NCBI GenBank assembly: GCA_012931725.1 | Contig: CM022944.1 | Location: 34,054,881 to 34,118,880, forward strand | DNA from: Litsea cubeba | Lineage: Eukaryota > Streptophyta > Magnoliopsida > Laurales > Lauraceae | Length of the DNA: 64,000 nucleotides | Direction of reading: 5' to 3' | In this document: positions 1 through 9,499 of the stretch, piece by piece | Numbering within the stretch: the stretch's first letter is position 1 | How the letters are laid out: each line of letters starts with the position of its first letter | Program-made: the position numbers and the translations under genes | The notes under the pieces: generated by a model | The model's input: only the letters and a program-made list of their open reading frames with translations | What the model was told of the DNA's origin: nothing | The model's database searches: none

Positions 1-394
1 ACACCACTGCATATTTATTTTTGAACTTCAAGTTCATTGTGAGTCCCCAAGGAAGTGTAGATTTGGCTATGGTACTAACAAGCTTGTTTTCCATAGTCAA
101 TTACAGGATTTTGGTCATATCTGTATAGAGATCGTGGAAGATTATAAAAGGGAAAACATGCATTCGTGACATTGAAGTCTTGGTAATATTATTAAGCTTT
201 CCAGCTTTGATCAAGCTTTGATCACAGAAAAAAAAAATACAAGCATGAAGAGAAAAACAACAAATATACTAAAAATTACACACAAAAATATGGAGAATGA
301 AGAGGGAGAAATATCAAATATCAAAACATCAAAGAGTTAAAAGATATCAGAAAAGAATAGAACAAAGGAGAAGAAAATGCACGTTTGGGTAATG

Positions 395-835
395 TAAACC
401 CACTTCCGAATTTTAATCAGTCACCAAAAGTGCGTCAATGAATCCAATGTGCATGTCGAAAAACAAGTGAACAAAATCCATTGTGGGTGTTTCGTTCTCT
501 GAGAAGACCATCCAGACATTGTATTTGAAATAACTCACAAATGTGCAGACACTCAACCCACTTTCTGGATTTTAGTCAATCACCAAACAACCATCAATGA
601 ATAGCATGTGCATGTCCGAAAACAAGTGATATCCAAACTAAAACCATTGTGGCCGATTCGTTCTTGGAGAAAAACCCCAAACGGTAAACCCACAAATGTG
701 CAAACGGTAAACCCACTTCTGGTTTTTTATGAATCACCAAACAAGCATCAAAGAATCGAACATGCATGGTGCAAAACAAGTGAAACTCCGTCAAAACCAA
801 GCTACCATTATCGTTCTTGAAAAAAAACCACAAAT
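395..835. repeat. three diverged ~150-bp tandem repeats
   Basis: Three imperfect copies of one unit follow each other. Each begins with CCCACTT, followed by a variant of ATTTTAGTCAATCACCAAA, an ATG-rich stretch containing CATGTGCATGTC or a variant, ACAAGTGA, and a TTCGTTCT-like block. Unit starts are near 410, 557 and 711, giving a period near 150 bp. The small ORFs on both strands here are by-products of the repeat. No gene is evident. Confidence 0.6.
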
Positions 836-2160
836 GAAAACAAGAGAAACGCCATATTTTGGATATGTGCAAACGGTTTCAATGTCCCATACCTTGGAGG
901 TTTTGTGCGATATCGGAGCAAGGTTGATGCAAAATGGGGAAGGAAGAGTGCAAAAGAGCAGCGGGGCCGACGTACTCTGATAAAGGGAGGAAGAGGAGAG
1001 AAAAGAAGGGGAAAGAAAGAGAGTGAAAAGGAAAGGAAATGAGGGTTTTAAAATAGCCGAAGAGTGACGCTAGCGACACTCATTTCATACTGAGTGACGC
1101 TAGCGTCACTCATTTCATATTGGAAAAAAAAAAAAAAACACACGGGGTCTAATGGACCCCGTCTGTGTGGTGTGATTTCCGAGGACCTACCAAGTTCAAC
1201 GTCCAGATACTGGGTATTTTCCAGTAAAATTCTCTTTAAATTTTCTAGTAAATTTTCAATTAAAGACAATCGTTTATTTAATATTGTCTTCTTGTAACTT
1301 TTTCACTTAGTTTTTTTTCAAATACCGAGATTATCCTTCATTGAAACAAAACTCTCTTTAACTTCCTCTATCTCCTCATACTTTCCTCCACATCATCCTC
1401 ACGATAATTAATGGCAACTAGTGTACCACAGCAATCGGAGGCATGTGGTAGCTACCGGAAGCATGTCATGATTTTAAATGAAAGGTAATTTGAGTATTTC
1501 AAAAAAGGTAAAAAAAAAAACCATTAAATGTTTGGATGTCCTTAATCGAAAATTTACTAAGAATTTAGGCCCTAATTTGAAAAGTTTTAAAACTTATATC
1601 CTCTTTTTAAATAACATAAAAACTCAAGGCTTTTTTTTTTTTAAGTCAAAAAGAAATTACCACGTAGATGAAGCCAAAAAACAAGTCTCCGGCGTCTTGC
1701 ACCCAAAAATAAATAAAAAAATAAAAGCGAAAGTGAAATCGGGTTTAAGCAATATTTACGGAAATTGTGAGTTCTCAAGATTTTGACAATTTTTTTTTAC
1801 GTTCATGTCAATATATGTACCCTTTTTACTATTTGGTTGGAAGCATTTGGAGATATGCTATACCAAAGGACTTAAAAATTTTCAAATGCTATTCCTCAAA
1901 AACCGAAAAGACAAAATGCTAATTGCAAAAGAACATTCTGAATTTAGAACTCAGCAAATACAATTGGCGAAAAGTGACTTTTTTACTTCCTAGCTTATCT
2001 TTTAGGTGCAACAAGTTTTTTATGAAAGCAAGACGTTTGTTTCCTTTTGCATATCATAAGTCGTCGTTCCGTGCAATTCAAACATTCAAACGTACAAAAA
2101 ACCATGCTTATTTTTTTTTTGTCCCCCCCACCCCCTCCACAAAAAAAAAAAAAAAAAAAA
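836..2160. other. AT-rich spacer, no gene seen
   Basis: No convincing coding region. It contains a duplicated 30-bp palindrome-bearing unit (1062-1121), a short hairpin of ACACGGGGTC against GACCCCGT near 1139-1165, many A and T runs, and a pyrimidine/purine patch ending in about 20 A at 2141-2160, which is the insertion site of the next element. Confidence 0.5.
1062..1121. repeat. two 30-bp units with a 20-bp palindrome
   Basis: The unit GAGTGACGCTAGCG(A/T)CACTC plus CATTTCATA is repeated twice back to back. The second copy (1092-1111) is a perfect 20-bp palindrome and the first has one mismatch. It could be a cruciform-forming site or a transposon end; no function can be assigned. Confidence 0.6.
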
Positions 2161-2411
2161 GAGGATTTTACCTGAAAAATCCTTTAAGACTTGTCAATAG
2201 CCAAAAGTACCATGAACATCTTATAATGACCACAGTAGTCTCAAAAGCCTAATTTAGTTTTTTTTTTTCTTTTCTTCTCTGAGCTGGGATATCCCTGCTC
2301 TTTTCCCTTAAACAAAACCCAAAACCCAAAAATCCATCCTCTCCCATATCAGATTGAGGAAGGAAGGAAGAACCGAACCCTAACCCTAAAATGAAGAAGA
2401 TGCAGATCTTC
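2161..2411 (+). repeat. left terminal inverted repeat of Pack-MULE
   Basis: Reads GAGGATTTTACCTGAAAAAT inward and is the reverse complement, with scattered differences, of 3280-3531. Its inner end holds a copy of the ubiquitin leader and first codons (ATG near 2391), diverging after ATGCAGATCTTC, where a TAG follows. Confidence 0.75.
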
Positions 2412-2679
2412 TAGAACATGAGCTTTTTCCACATTCAGATTCTTATATTTTCGAAAGATGGGTTTTAAGGATTGAATCTAGAGTTCCCAGCTGGAATTTG
2501 GGGTTTTTCTTATTACAAAGTAAAAGGGTTTTCTAGGATCTGCAAGGATTAAAAAGTTGTTGTGCTTGGATTCATCATTTTGAGGGGAGATTTCGGTCTT
2601 TTTCATCTGGGTTCAGATTAGAACTCCTACAGTTGCAGAAATCAGATTCCAGAATGTGAGGAAGAAGAAGACAGTGCAC

Positions 2680-2990
2680 GCCCAAATTAGTGATGTGAAC
2701 AGGGATATCCCTGCTTTTGTTAGTGCCGTGAGCGGGGATATCCCCGCCCACCAGAGTATTGTGGGTGCTGTCTCTCAAGGACTGGTTTCAGTTTGGACGG
2801 GGATATCCCCGCCCACCAGAGTACTGTGTGTGCTGTCTCTCAAAGACTGGTTTCAGTTGGGACGGGGATATCCCTGCCCAAATTAGTGCTGTGAACAGGG
2901 ATATCCCTGCCTCTCTTAGTGCTGTGAGCGGGGATATCCCCGCCCACCAGAGTATTGTCTCTCTCAAGGTGGTTTCAGTTGGGACGGGGA
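2680..2990. repeat. 65-bp tandem array rich in GGATATCCC
   Basis: About five units of ~65 bp start near 2680, 2746, 2811, 2876 and 2942 and each ends in GGGGATATCCCC or GGGATATCCCTG. Two unit types alternate: one beginning GCCCAAATTAG and one beginning GCCCACCAGAGTA. The palindromic core GGGATATCCC also occurs in both terminal repeats. Short ORFs crossing it are not genes. Confidence 0.7.
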
Positions 2991-3300
2991 GCTTGACCGT
3001 TTTCTTCTTGTGCTTGATCTTCTTGGGCTTGGTGTATGTCTTCTTCTTCCTCTTCTTGGCCATGCAGCCGCGGAGGCAGAGGACGAGGTGGAGGGTGCTC
3101 TCTTTCTGGATGTTGTAGTCGGCGAGGGTCCGGCCATCCTCGAACTGTTTTCCGGTGAAGATCAGGCGCTGCTGGTCCGGGGGAATGTCCACCTTGTTCT
3201 AAATCTTGGATTTCACATTGTCGATGGTGTCAGAGGATTCGACTTCTAGGATTATGGTTTTGCCTGTTAGGGTTTTGACGAAGATTTGCATCTTCTTCAT
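2990..3300 (-). pseudogene. captured ubiquitin-40S ribosomal protein S27a fragment
   Basis: Read from the ATG at 3300, the minus strand gives MKKMQIFVKTLTGKT, the ubiquitin N-terminus behind three extra residues. It continues through ubiquitin including DQQRLIFTGKQ and STLHLVL and passes into the basic S27a start (AKKRKKKTYTKPKKIKHKKK). In the parent family, ubiquitin is cleaved from the ribosomal protein of the small subunit. Here codon 34 or so is TAG, the ubiquitin C-terminal Gly-Gly is Gly-Cys so processing would fail, and the S27a zinc-finger half is missing, cut at the 65-bp array. It is therefore a gene fragment carried by a transposon, not a functional gene. Identity is very secure. 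Confidence 0.9.
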
Positions 3301-3531
3301 TTTAGGGTTACGGTTCAGTTCTTCCTTCCTTCTTCAATCTGATATGGGAGAGGATGAATTTTTGGATTTTGGATTTTTTTTTAAGGGAAATGAGCAGGGA
3401 TATCCCCGCTCAGCGCTAAAAGTTAAAAAAAATACCCAACATGGCCTTTGGGACTATTGTGGTCTTTATGAGAAATTGATGGTGCTTTTGGCTTTTAACA
3501 AGTCTTGAAGGATTTTTTAGGTAAAATCCTC
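3280..3531 (-). repeat. right terminal inverted repeat of Pack-MULE
   Basis: Mirror of 2161-2411. It contains the leader and the start (ATG at 3298-3300, minus strand) of the captured ubiquitin-S27a fragment, and is followed by nine A then T. Confidence 0.75.
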
Positions 3532-3597
3532 AAAAAAAAATGTTGAAGAGAAATGCAAGTTTCCCCTTCCATGACTTTATACAAATAAGGAATTGTT

Positions 3598-3599
<2 letters not shown>

Positions 3600-3633
<34 letters not shown>
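3600..3633. repeat. (CT)n microsatellite
   Basis: Seventeen or so uninterrupted CT dinucleotides. The adjoining minus-strand ORF with a run of Arg-Glu is an artefact of it. Confidence 0.95.
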
Positions 3634-3634
<1 letters not shown>

Positions 3635-3638
<4 letters not shown>

Positions 3639-4685
3639 AGACTCCCAACAAAAGGAATTCATATAAAAAAATGCTCTTAATTCTCAAATCTTGTATTTGA
3701 TTGCTAATTGTGGCAAAGGCAGGATTCTTTTCCAATGGGAGCAACAGGCAGTTAACAACAATTTTTAAAAAAGGAAAAAAAATGAAAAGCTTATAATGGA
3801 CTAGATCATGTTGGACTGTAATTTCTAACAAAAAAATGGGCATTTGTATTGTGGCCTACTAAGAAATCCAAGGCCATCTACATAGTGGACACATCAAGAA
3901 AAGAAATAAAGAGTGACATAACAGTTTTCGATAATTTCGGAGGCCACTTAGTCGGTCTTTACTGCCGTCGGTCTTCCGAAAGACGAAGATCTGGACTGCT
4001 CCACCTGTCGCCGGAGCCCATACAGTGATTGCTCTTCGATTCTGAGTTCTGGAACAGGAATTGTAACACCTAAGACCACCCTGATGCCATTCTTCTCCAA
4101 TCGAGGTGGCCGCCCGAACTGTTGTCCGGCGACGTGCGAAGCAGTCCGGCCCTAGTCTTCCTTCTCCGGTTCCGGCATCAAGCGGCGAGGAATTCGGCGT
4201 GGTGAGGCCTCTACGATTTCCGGATCTGGATCCGCTTAGGCGAGGATCAGGCAATCTTCTTCTTTCGAAGGCAGTTCTCCGGGCAATAGAGAATGAGAGA
4301 GAACGAATGAGGGAGAATAGAATATTGGAAACTTTAAAATTCAAAATTTCATGCCTAAACAGATAAAAGGGCAAATCAGTAATAAAAATGTCTGATCTCG
4401 TGTATCTAAAGACCTCTGGTCAAAATATGTCTAGCTGTATGGACTACAGCCTTAAAGAAAAAGTTATAGGACTGGAGGTTTTGCAAGACCGTACTGAGGG
4501 ACTTTTGGCTAATTATCCTTTTTTTTTTTTAACCCAGCTTAGGGGTGGGTGCCACTGTGCTAGGAACCCAGCCCACTGGAAAGACTTATCCTCTGGTATT
4601 AGAGTACATCCCATATGTCTGTAGAGAAACAAATACCACTACAAAATACACATGTTTCAATGGACCTCTTAAGTTATGGCATAGA
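3635..4685. other. spacer with a GC-rich patch, no recognised gene
   Basis: Mostly AT-rich. A GC-richer island at about 3940-4280 contains opposing ORFs (3859-4374 minus, 171 codons; 4106-4366 plus, 86 codons) rich in Arg, Gly and Pro without any motif I recognise. It could be the decayed 5' part of a host or transposon gene. Nothing supports calling either strand coding. Confidence 0.35.
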
Positions 4686-4689
4686 CCAT

Positions 4690-4880
4690 CCTACCAAATT
4701 GGACATGGACATTCGGAAACACCTGTCTAACAATGGCCTCGGTGAAGATGTCCATCAATTGATCATTTTATTTCATGTGTAGTTCGGATAGGATTAGCCA
4801 CCACTTTGTCCCAAACAAGATGACAATTAACAGCAAAATGCAATTTTATTTCATGTGATGTCCAAGTCATATAATTGCTT
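4690..4880 (-). pseudogene. Ty1-copia pol C-terminal remnant
   Basis: The minus strand, with frame breaks, gives CHLVWDKVVANPI followed by NDQLMDIFTEA. This matches the end of copia-type RNase H domains, where a CHxxRxK segment precedes DxLTK-like residues before the stop. A TGA and a frameshift interrupt it. It is only about 60 codons long and is the last trace of an element whose primer site may be the one at 5688-5699. Confidence 0.55.
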
Positions 4881-5687
4881 TTTTATTTTGAGTTTAACGA
4901 GTGCTTGTTATTTCTTAAGATGCTTTGAGGAATTCTCAACTCTTGCTTTCAGCTTTGAATATTCGTGATAACCACACTGCTTGTGTTAATATCATAATCA
5001 CAGTATACTTAGATATACTTAGATGATTTTTGTGTTAAATACATCAGCCACAACCAATTTACAAAATGTATGGATACCTAAACTTAATATATGCACTGGT
5101 CCCACATGACATAAATCTAAACCGTAAATTTAACATGCTCAATCCAGGTCAATTAAAATCAGATTAACCATGGAGAAATAATGCACTCATGTTTGACTTT
5201 GGGAGGAGTAAAGTTTGGATCCTATACGTTGGACTTATGTCGGCCTTGGGTGCACCACCAGGATTTATTGGAACGAATCCTATGAAATTCCAATCGATTA
5301 TGGAGTCCCACTCTAGTTGGCTACATACTACATACCCAATACTTGTGTACACTATTGACATAAAAGAAATGTTCATATCATATAAAATAAACATCATATC
5401 AGTATTATTATACATAATAACAGATAAATTTATGCATTTTATATATTTTACTATTATATTTGAGTTGGCTTCTTATCTCTTCTAATAATGAATAAATCTC
5501 CCCCTTGTATCTTCATCTACATTTCTGGTTTTTTTTTTTTTATATATATATACCATATGTGTATATAGACAATACTTCACTTTTTAGGCTATATGACAAT
5601 TGGATATATGACCACATGGACAATGCAAGAACAATGAAAACAGGACAGGAGCCGCGTGGACTACACAAGAATAATGGGATCGGACCC
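4881..5687. other. AT-rich spacer, possible decayed copia interior
   Basis: No supported gene. It lies between a copia pol remnant and a copia-type primer site on the same strand, so it may be the eroded interior of one retrotransposon, but I cannot find matching LTRs. The ORFs at 5164-5485 overlap on both strands and show no family motif. Confidence 0.3.
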
Positions 5688-5699
5688 GCTCTGATACCA
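5688..5699 (-). promoter_or_regulatory. initiator-Met tRNA primer binding site
   Basis: The minus strand reads TGGTATCAGAGC, the standard complement of the 3' end of plant initiator tRNA-Met used by copia elements. The next base toward higher coordinates begins TGTAAAATG, suitable for the end of an LTR. No second LTR was found, so the element is incomplete. Confidence 0.6.
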
Positions 5700-6525
5700 T
5701 GTAAAATGATATATACAATGTAAAATGGTATATACCAACCCAAAAGCTTAAGTTGATAGGTGGAAAACCCAAACGGGTATATGAAGCCATATCTAATTTA
5801 GGACTTAGGTGATATGGAATGTGTGACTTCCCAGATTGGGAGCTTCCGATTACACGATGGAGGTTAGCGTGGAAAAAAAAAAACATCCAGATTGGGTTTG
5901 TCCAAACAAGAAATGAGTGGTGGTTCCTTTCCATACCTGCTTTTTGTCTAGAAAATTGATAATGGCGCTCTTGGAATTCTTACAGGTATACATAAAAGGC
6001 CAGTACAAGCTATTAACCAATTTGTAGTGATCCGAATTGGAATAGTGGAACTTGTATGTTGTCCATCGCTGAAGTCCCATGAACCAAATCCAACAACATA
6101 TCAGCATTAGGAAAAGAATAGGACATCTATATTATCAAAAGACTAATATGGCCTGATTGGTGTCTCTATTCTTTTTTTAGACCCATTAAAATAGTCATTA
6201 AAAAAAGTCATAAAAAAAAAGATAGAATCAAATCAAGTCTTTGGTAATGAAAGCATCTACTTTAAATAGACTTCTTAATAATTAAAAAAAGAGTCAAAAA
6301 AAAAGGATAGAATCCAATGGAGTCTTTGGTAATGAAAATATATACTTTAAATAGACTTTTTTAAATCAACGGTTAAAATTTTTTTCACAAATTTCTCGAG
6401 ATCCACAAGGCATCAAGCCTTAAAAACTAACCTCGTAACCGTGTTCAGTCTTCCAAAGAGATCTAACGGTTTGGATCCTGTATTGAGGCCCACAATATCT
6501 AAAAAATATCTTAACCCTCAACCCT
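5700..6525. other. spacer with a short tandem duplication
   Basis: Probably begins with LTR sequence of the retroelement whose primer site is at 5688. A ~90-bp direct duplication lies at about 6198-6362 (shared core AGTCTTTGGTAATGAAA, then TACTTTAAATAGACTT). No coding region is supported. Confidence 0.4.
6198..6362. repeat. two ~90-bp direct repeats
   Basis: The sequence from AAAAGATAGAATC through CTTTAAATAGACTT occurs twice in a row with a few differences. Confidence 0.6.
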
Positions 6526-6726
6526 ATTATGGTTTGTTAAGGTCTGCGCCAGTAGCCTTTTCAATAGCTACTAATTTCTGAGAGAGATCTTGGATCTCTT
6601 TAGACATTTCTTCCATTTGGAGGATTAGTGTGTCTAGGTTTTCTTTGGAATCAAGCAAGGCTTCATATAATAATACGAAGGCTTCTCCAAAGTTAACTGG
6701 AATTTGTTCATCTACCTTAGTTAAGG
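6526..6726 (-). pseudogene. type A ORF1 C-terminal fragment
   Basis: Nearly identical to 11246-11445 and 22197-22400: the last ~65 residues of type A ORF1, ending in a stop at the sequence corresponding to ADLNKP. It is cut at both sides; the left border is the edge of the viral cluster and the right border abuts telomere-like repeats. No catalytic motif; the segment is helical and acidic. Confidence 0.8.
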
Positions 6727-6753
6727 GTTAGGGTTTAGGGTTCAGGGTTTAGG
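6727..6753. repeat. interstitial telomere-like repeats at a viral breakpoint
   Basis: Contains TTAGGGTTTAGGGTTCAGGG followed by TTTAGG, close to the plant telomere repeat TTTAGGG. It sits exactly between an ORF1 fragment and the protease fragment, two parts that are not adjacent in the viral gene order. Confidence 0.75.
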
Positions 6754-6775
6754 ACGGTGTTGTCGTCCTGTTCTC

Positions 6776-7190
6776 CTATGATGTCACCACGTTGACACTA
6801 GGCTCTGAAAGTCCATTCTTTTTCTTAGTGAAAAGGGGCAAGGTTATTGGCTTGGCTCCTTTTATACCTAAGATTAGTTTTGGCTCTGGGTGCAATTTTA
6901 TAGTGTAATTGTCAAAATTTTCTAGGAAGCCCATTCCTAGAATAGCTTCACTTACATTTATATTTTCTATTTCTAGAAAATGGATTTTATGTAAGGTGTA
7001 TGAGATTTGGACAAGCAAGGATCGAGTTTCTCTTTTTATGGAGAACTCATTTGCATTTGCTCCACTTGCTACTAGAGGTTCATCTAATATGGTCATGTGG
7101 GCATCTGGGAGTATTCCTTTTTTTTATAATAGCAGTAGTGGAGCCTGTATCGAGTAAGGCTGGTCTTTTCCTCCTAAGTTTGCTATGACA
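6776..7190 (-). pseudogene. type A aspartic protease fragment of viral pol
   Basis: The minus strand reads ALLDTGSTTAIIKK around 7120-7165, the active-site loop of retroviral-type aspartic proteases that processes viral polyproteins. It continues, after a shift of one base within a run of eight A (near 7117-7125), into an open frame ending at 6776 with ILGMGFLENF, the second conserved protease segment (ILG motif plus flap partner). The downstream reverse transcriptase expected in this lineage is absent; the sequence runs into telomere-like repeats. Family assignment is firm, function lost. Confidence 0.8.
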
Positions 7191-7366
7191 AGCTTAGTAA
7201 AACGGAGCTCTCCACGATGGTGAGCGTTGAGCTTTATATCTGAGCTGTTTATGCTAATCCCTTTTTGTTTTATGTCAGTAATAGAGTTGTCCTGAGCAAG
7301 GTTAATATGTTCATCTACTTCTTCGTCAGAATCTTCAGGAGGAGTAGATGTTCTAGCAGTATTAGC
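7191..7366 (-). other. eroded linker between type A coat and protease
   Basis: The viral minus strand continues here with stop-containing sequence between the coat C-terminus and the protease loop. No motif is recognisable beyond short segments such as ELRFTKLVIANLGGK leading into the protease. Confidence 0.5.
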
Positions 7367-9459
7367 TTATTTCGCTAATTTTATCTGCTTCTGGATTTGA
7401 AGAATTTTGTTTTCTTCAATTTCCTTCCAATATTCTCCAAGCATTTGGACAGCCTTGTCTCTGGATTTTCTTCCTCTATTTTCATCAAGAGTATTCTCCA
7501 AGCATTTGGAGAGCCTTGTCTCTGGATTTTCTTCCTCTATTTTCATCAAGAGTGATGAGGAAGCAAGTTTTGTGGAAGTGTAAGTTATATTTTTTGCTGA
7601 CAAAATGTATCTTCTTCCTTTTGTCCTGTCACACAGGTGTGATTCTTCTGAGATCATGGCTTCAAATTTTATGGGTATTCTATCAGAAAGTGGATTCTCC
7701 CTGAATTTCCTTTCTTTGATAGTCCATTCGTCACAAATCCATTCAGCATTTTGGCTTTCAAATTTGATGTATGGATCTCTGGGTTTTGAAGGTTCGCCTT
7801 CTTTTTTGACATAGACCATATTCAGTCTAATATCTTCTTCAGAGTTGTCTTCTGATTCAGAGAGGGAAGAAAGTTTCTTCACTACCGGTGATAGCTAAGA
7901 GAATTCTCTTAGCTCTGAGGGATATATAATATCCAAGTCATAAGAGTCAGCATAAGGCTTTATGGATTCCACCATCTTTACTCTTACTTGCTTTCTGTTC
8001 TTTTTGGGACAGTCTGGAGCAAAGTATCCAGTTTCTCCACATGTCCAACACTCCTTATTAGTAGTGTCTGTGGTTTTCCTGTAATTAGGAACTCTTTTAT
8101 TGATAGAACTGTTTTTCTTCCAATATCTTCTTTCCTTAAATATTTTATATCTTTTTTCTTGGCTTCTGAAAGTCTTCATTAAATTTTTTATATCTTTTTT
8201 CTGGGCTTCTGAAAGTCTTTGACTTTCTGAATTTATATACTTCAACATCCTTTCGGTGTTTGAATTTTCTTTTATCCTTTCTTTTTTTTTATGTTTATTT
8301 TCTGAGCATCCCCATTGGATGGGAATATCATTATCCCTTTCATCCTTGAAAGAGATTTCTGAGAAGGCTGATTCAATTAGCCTTTGCTCCTTATTGCTTC
8401 TTTTCTTTTGAGCAATATAATCTTGTGAAGTTGATCCTTTCTCCTAAGGTGTCATCCTTAAGATATTGGATTCCATCATATTTGCCTTTCCATTCACGGT
8501 AGGCTTTGAGAATGAATTCTACTATAATAGGAATTTTTCTGAAGTATTCATCCTTCAGAGTTCAGACTATCATCTTCACATTTGTAGAATATAGTTTTAA
8601 AATCATTACTATATTCCTCTATGTATTTTAATTTACGTAGTTTTAGCTGGGCAAGCTTAAATTTTGCTTGTTCGTGTTCTTCATTAAGAGTTATAGTTTT
8701 TGTTTGGCCTATAAACTCTTTAGCTATAAGAAAAATGTATCCATCTACATTTCTCTTATCAGCATATTCTCTCCTGAAGGTTTCAAGGAGATCTTTATGC
8801 TCTGGGGTAATTCCTTTCATAAGAAACCTGATATAGCTTTGCACATTTCCTTCCAACGAAAGTTCTGCATAGCTATAGCAGCTTTCTGTATCCCATTTGG
8901 AATTCAGTGTGAAACAGATTTCCATCTGTTTTTTCCATTGGTTAAGAGCCTTTTTTATGTCTCTTACGCCATCTATGTTTAATTTCATTCCTACTGGGTT
9001 TATGGGTTTTTCTGCCATATAAGTTTTCCCTTCAAAGAGATTGCTCTTTTTTTGGGAAGTACTTTCTTTATGAGAGAAGACTGGTGTTTTATAAGTTGTC
9101 TTACCACCATGTGGGGTGTCTTCCTCATCATCTTTTAACCTAGCCATATTTAGCTGGATTTTCAAAGGTTCCGTATTCCTAGGAATAGGTTACCCTTGTA
9201 TCATTGCTTCTAGTTCACTAAAGTCCTTGGCTTCTTCAAAATTTATCATGTTGAGAAGGATAGGATTAGTACTAGAAGTAGAAGCTGACCTTTGTAATTC
9301 TAAAATAGGCTTCTTGCTACTTTGTGGTGTTCCACTAGCTCTGGCTGAGTAGCTTTTACGAGCTGGAGATCTTTTGAAGATGAGTTCAGTTTTTCTGAAT
9401 TCCTCTTCTAGATCTTGGTTTGCATCATGGTACACCAAGCTGGGTTGTGCAAATTTCAA
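7367..9459 (-). pseudogene. type A coat protein, broken into several frames
   Basis: Four minus-strand pieces make one coat protein: N-terminal basic/serine region (9459-9190), capsid core (9165-8548, including WKKQMEICFTLNSKWD and ELSLEGNVQSYI), CCHC finger region (8248-7895) and an acidic C-terminal tail (7882-7367). Caulimovirid coat proteins pack the genome and carry one CCHC finger. Here the finger is CWTCGETGYFAPDC: the zinc-binding His is Tyr. Stops and frameshifts separate the pieces, and a 66-bp segment is duplicated at about 7428-7560 (CCTTGTCTCTGGATTTTCTT twice). The type B homologue at 19.8-20.6 kb supports the reading. Confidence 0.8.
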
Positions 9460-9499
9460 GGAAACTGAGTTTTCCTCTTGATGTACAAAATCTAAGAGA

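Larger units (their letters stand above)
2161..3531. mobile_element. Pack-MULE with captured ubiquitin-S27a fragment
   Basis: A 1.37-kb element bounded by ~251-bp terminal inverted repeats (2161-2411 and 3280-3531) starting GAGGATTTTACCT and ending AGGTAAAATCCTC. It is flanked on the right by exactly nine A and on the left by a longer A run, which fits the 9-bp target duplication of Mutator-like elements. It encodes no transposase, so it must be non-autonomous. Inside it are a 65-bp tandem array and, on the minus strand, the 5' part of a ubiquitin-ribosomal protein S27a gene. The inverted repeats themselves contain the captured 5' leader with its AACCCTAA telo-box and first codons. Gene capture within long inverted repeats defines a Pack-MULE. 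The A-tract duplication is suggestive rather than proof, because A runs are common here. Confidence 0.75.

Noticed and set aside
2788..3192. Functional ubiquitin-S27a gene
   Set aside because: In-frame stop, altered Gly-Gly cleavage site, missing S27a zinc finger, and location inside a transposon.
3577..3843. Minus-strand 88-codon ORF with Arg-Glu run
   Set aside because: Created by the CT microsatellite.
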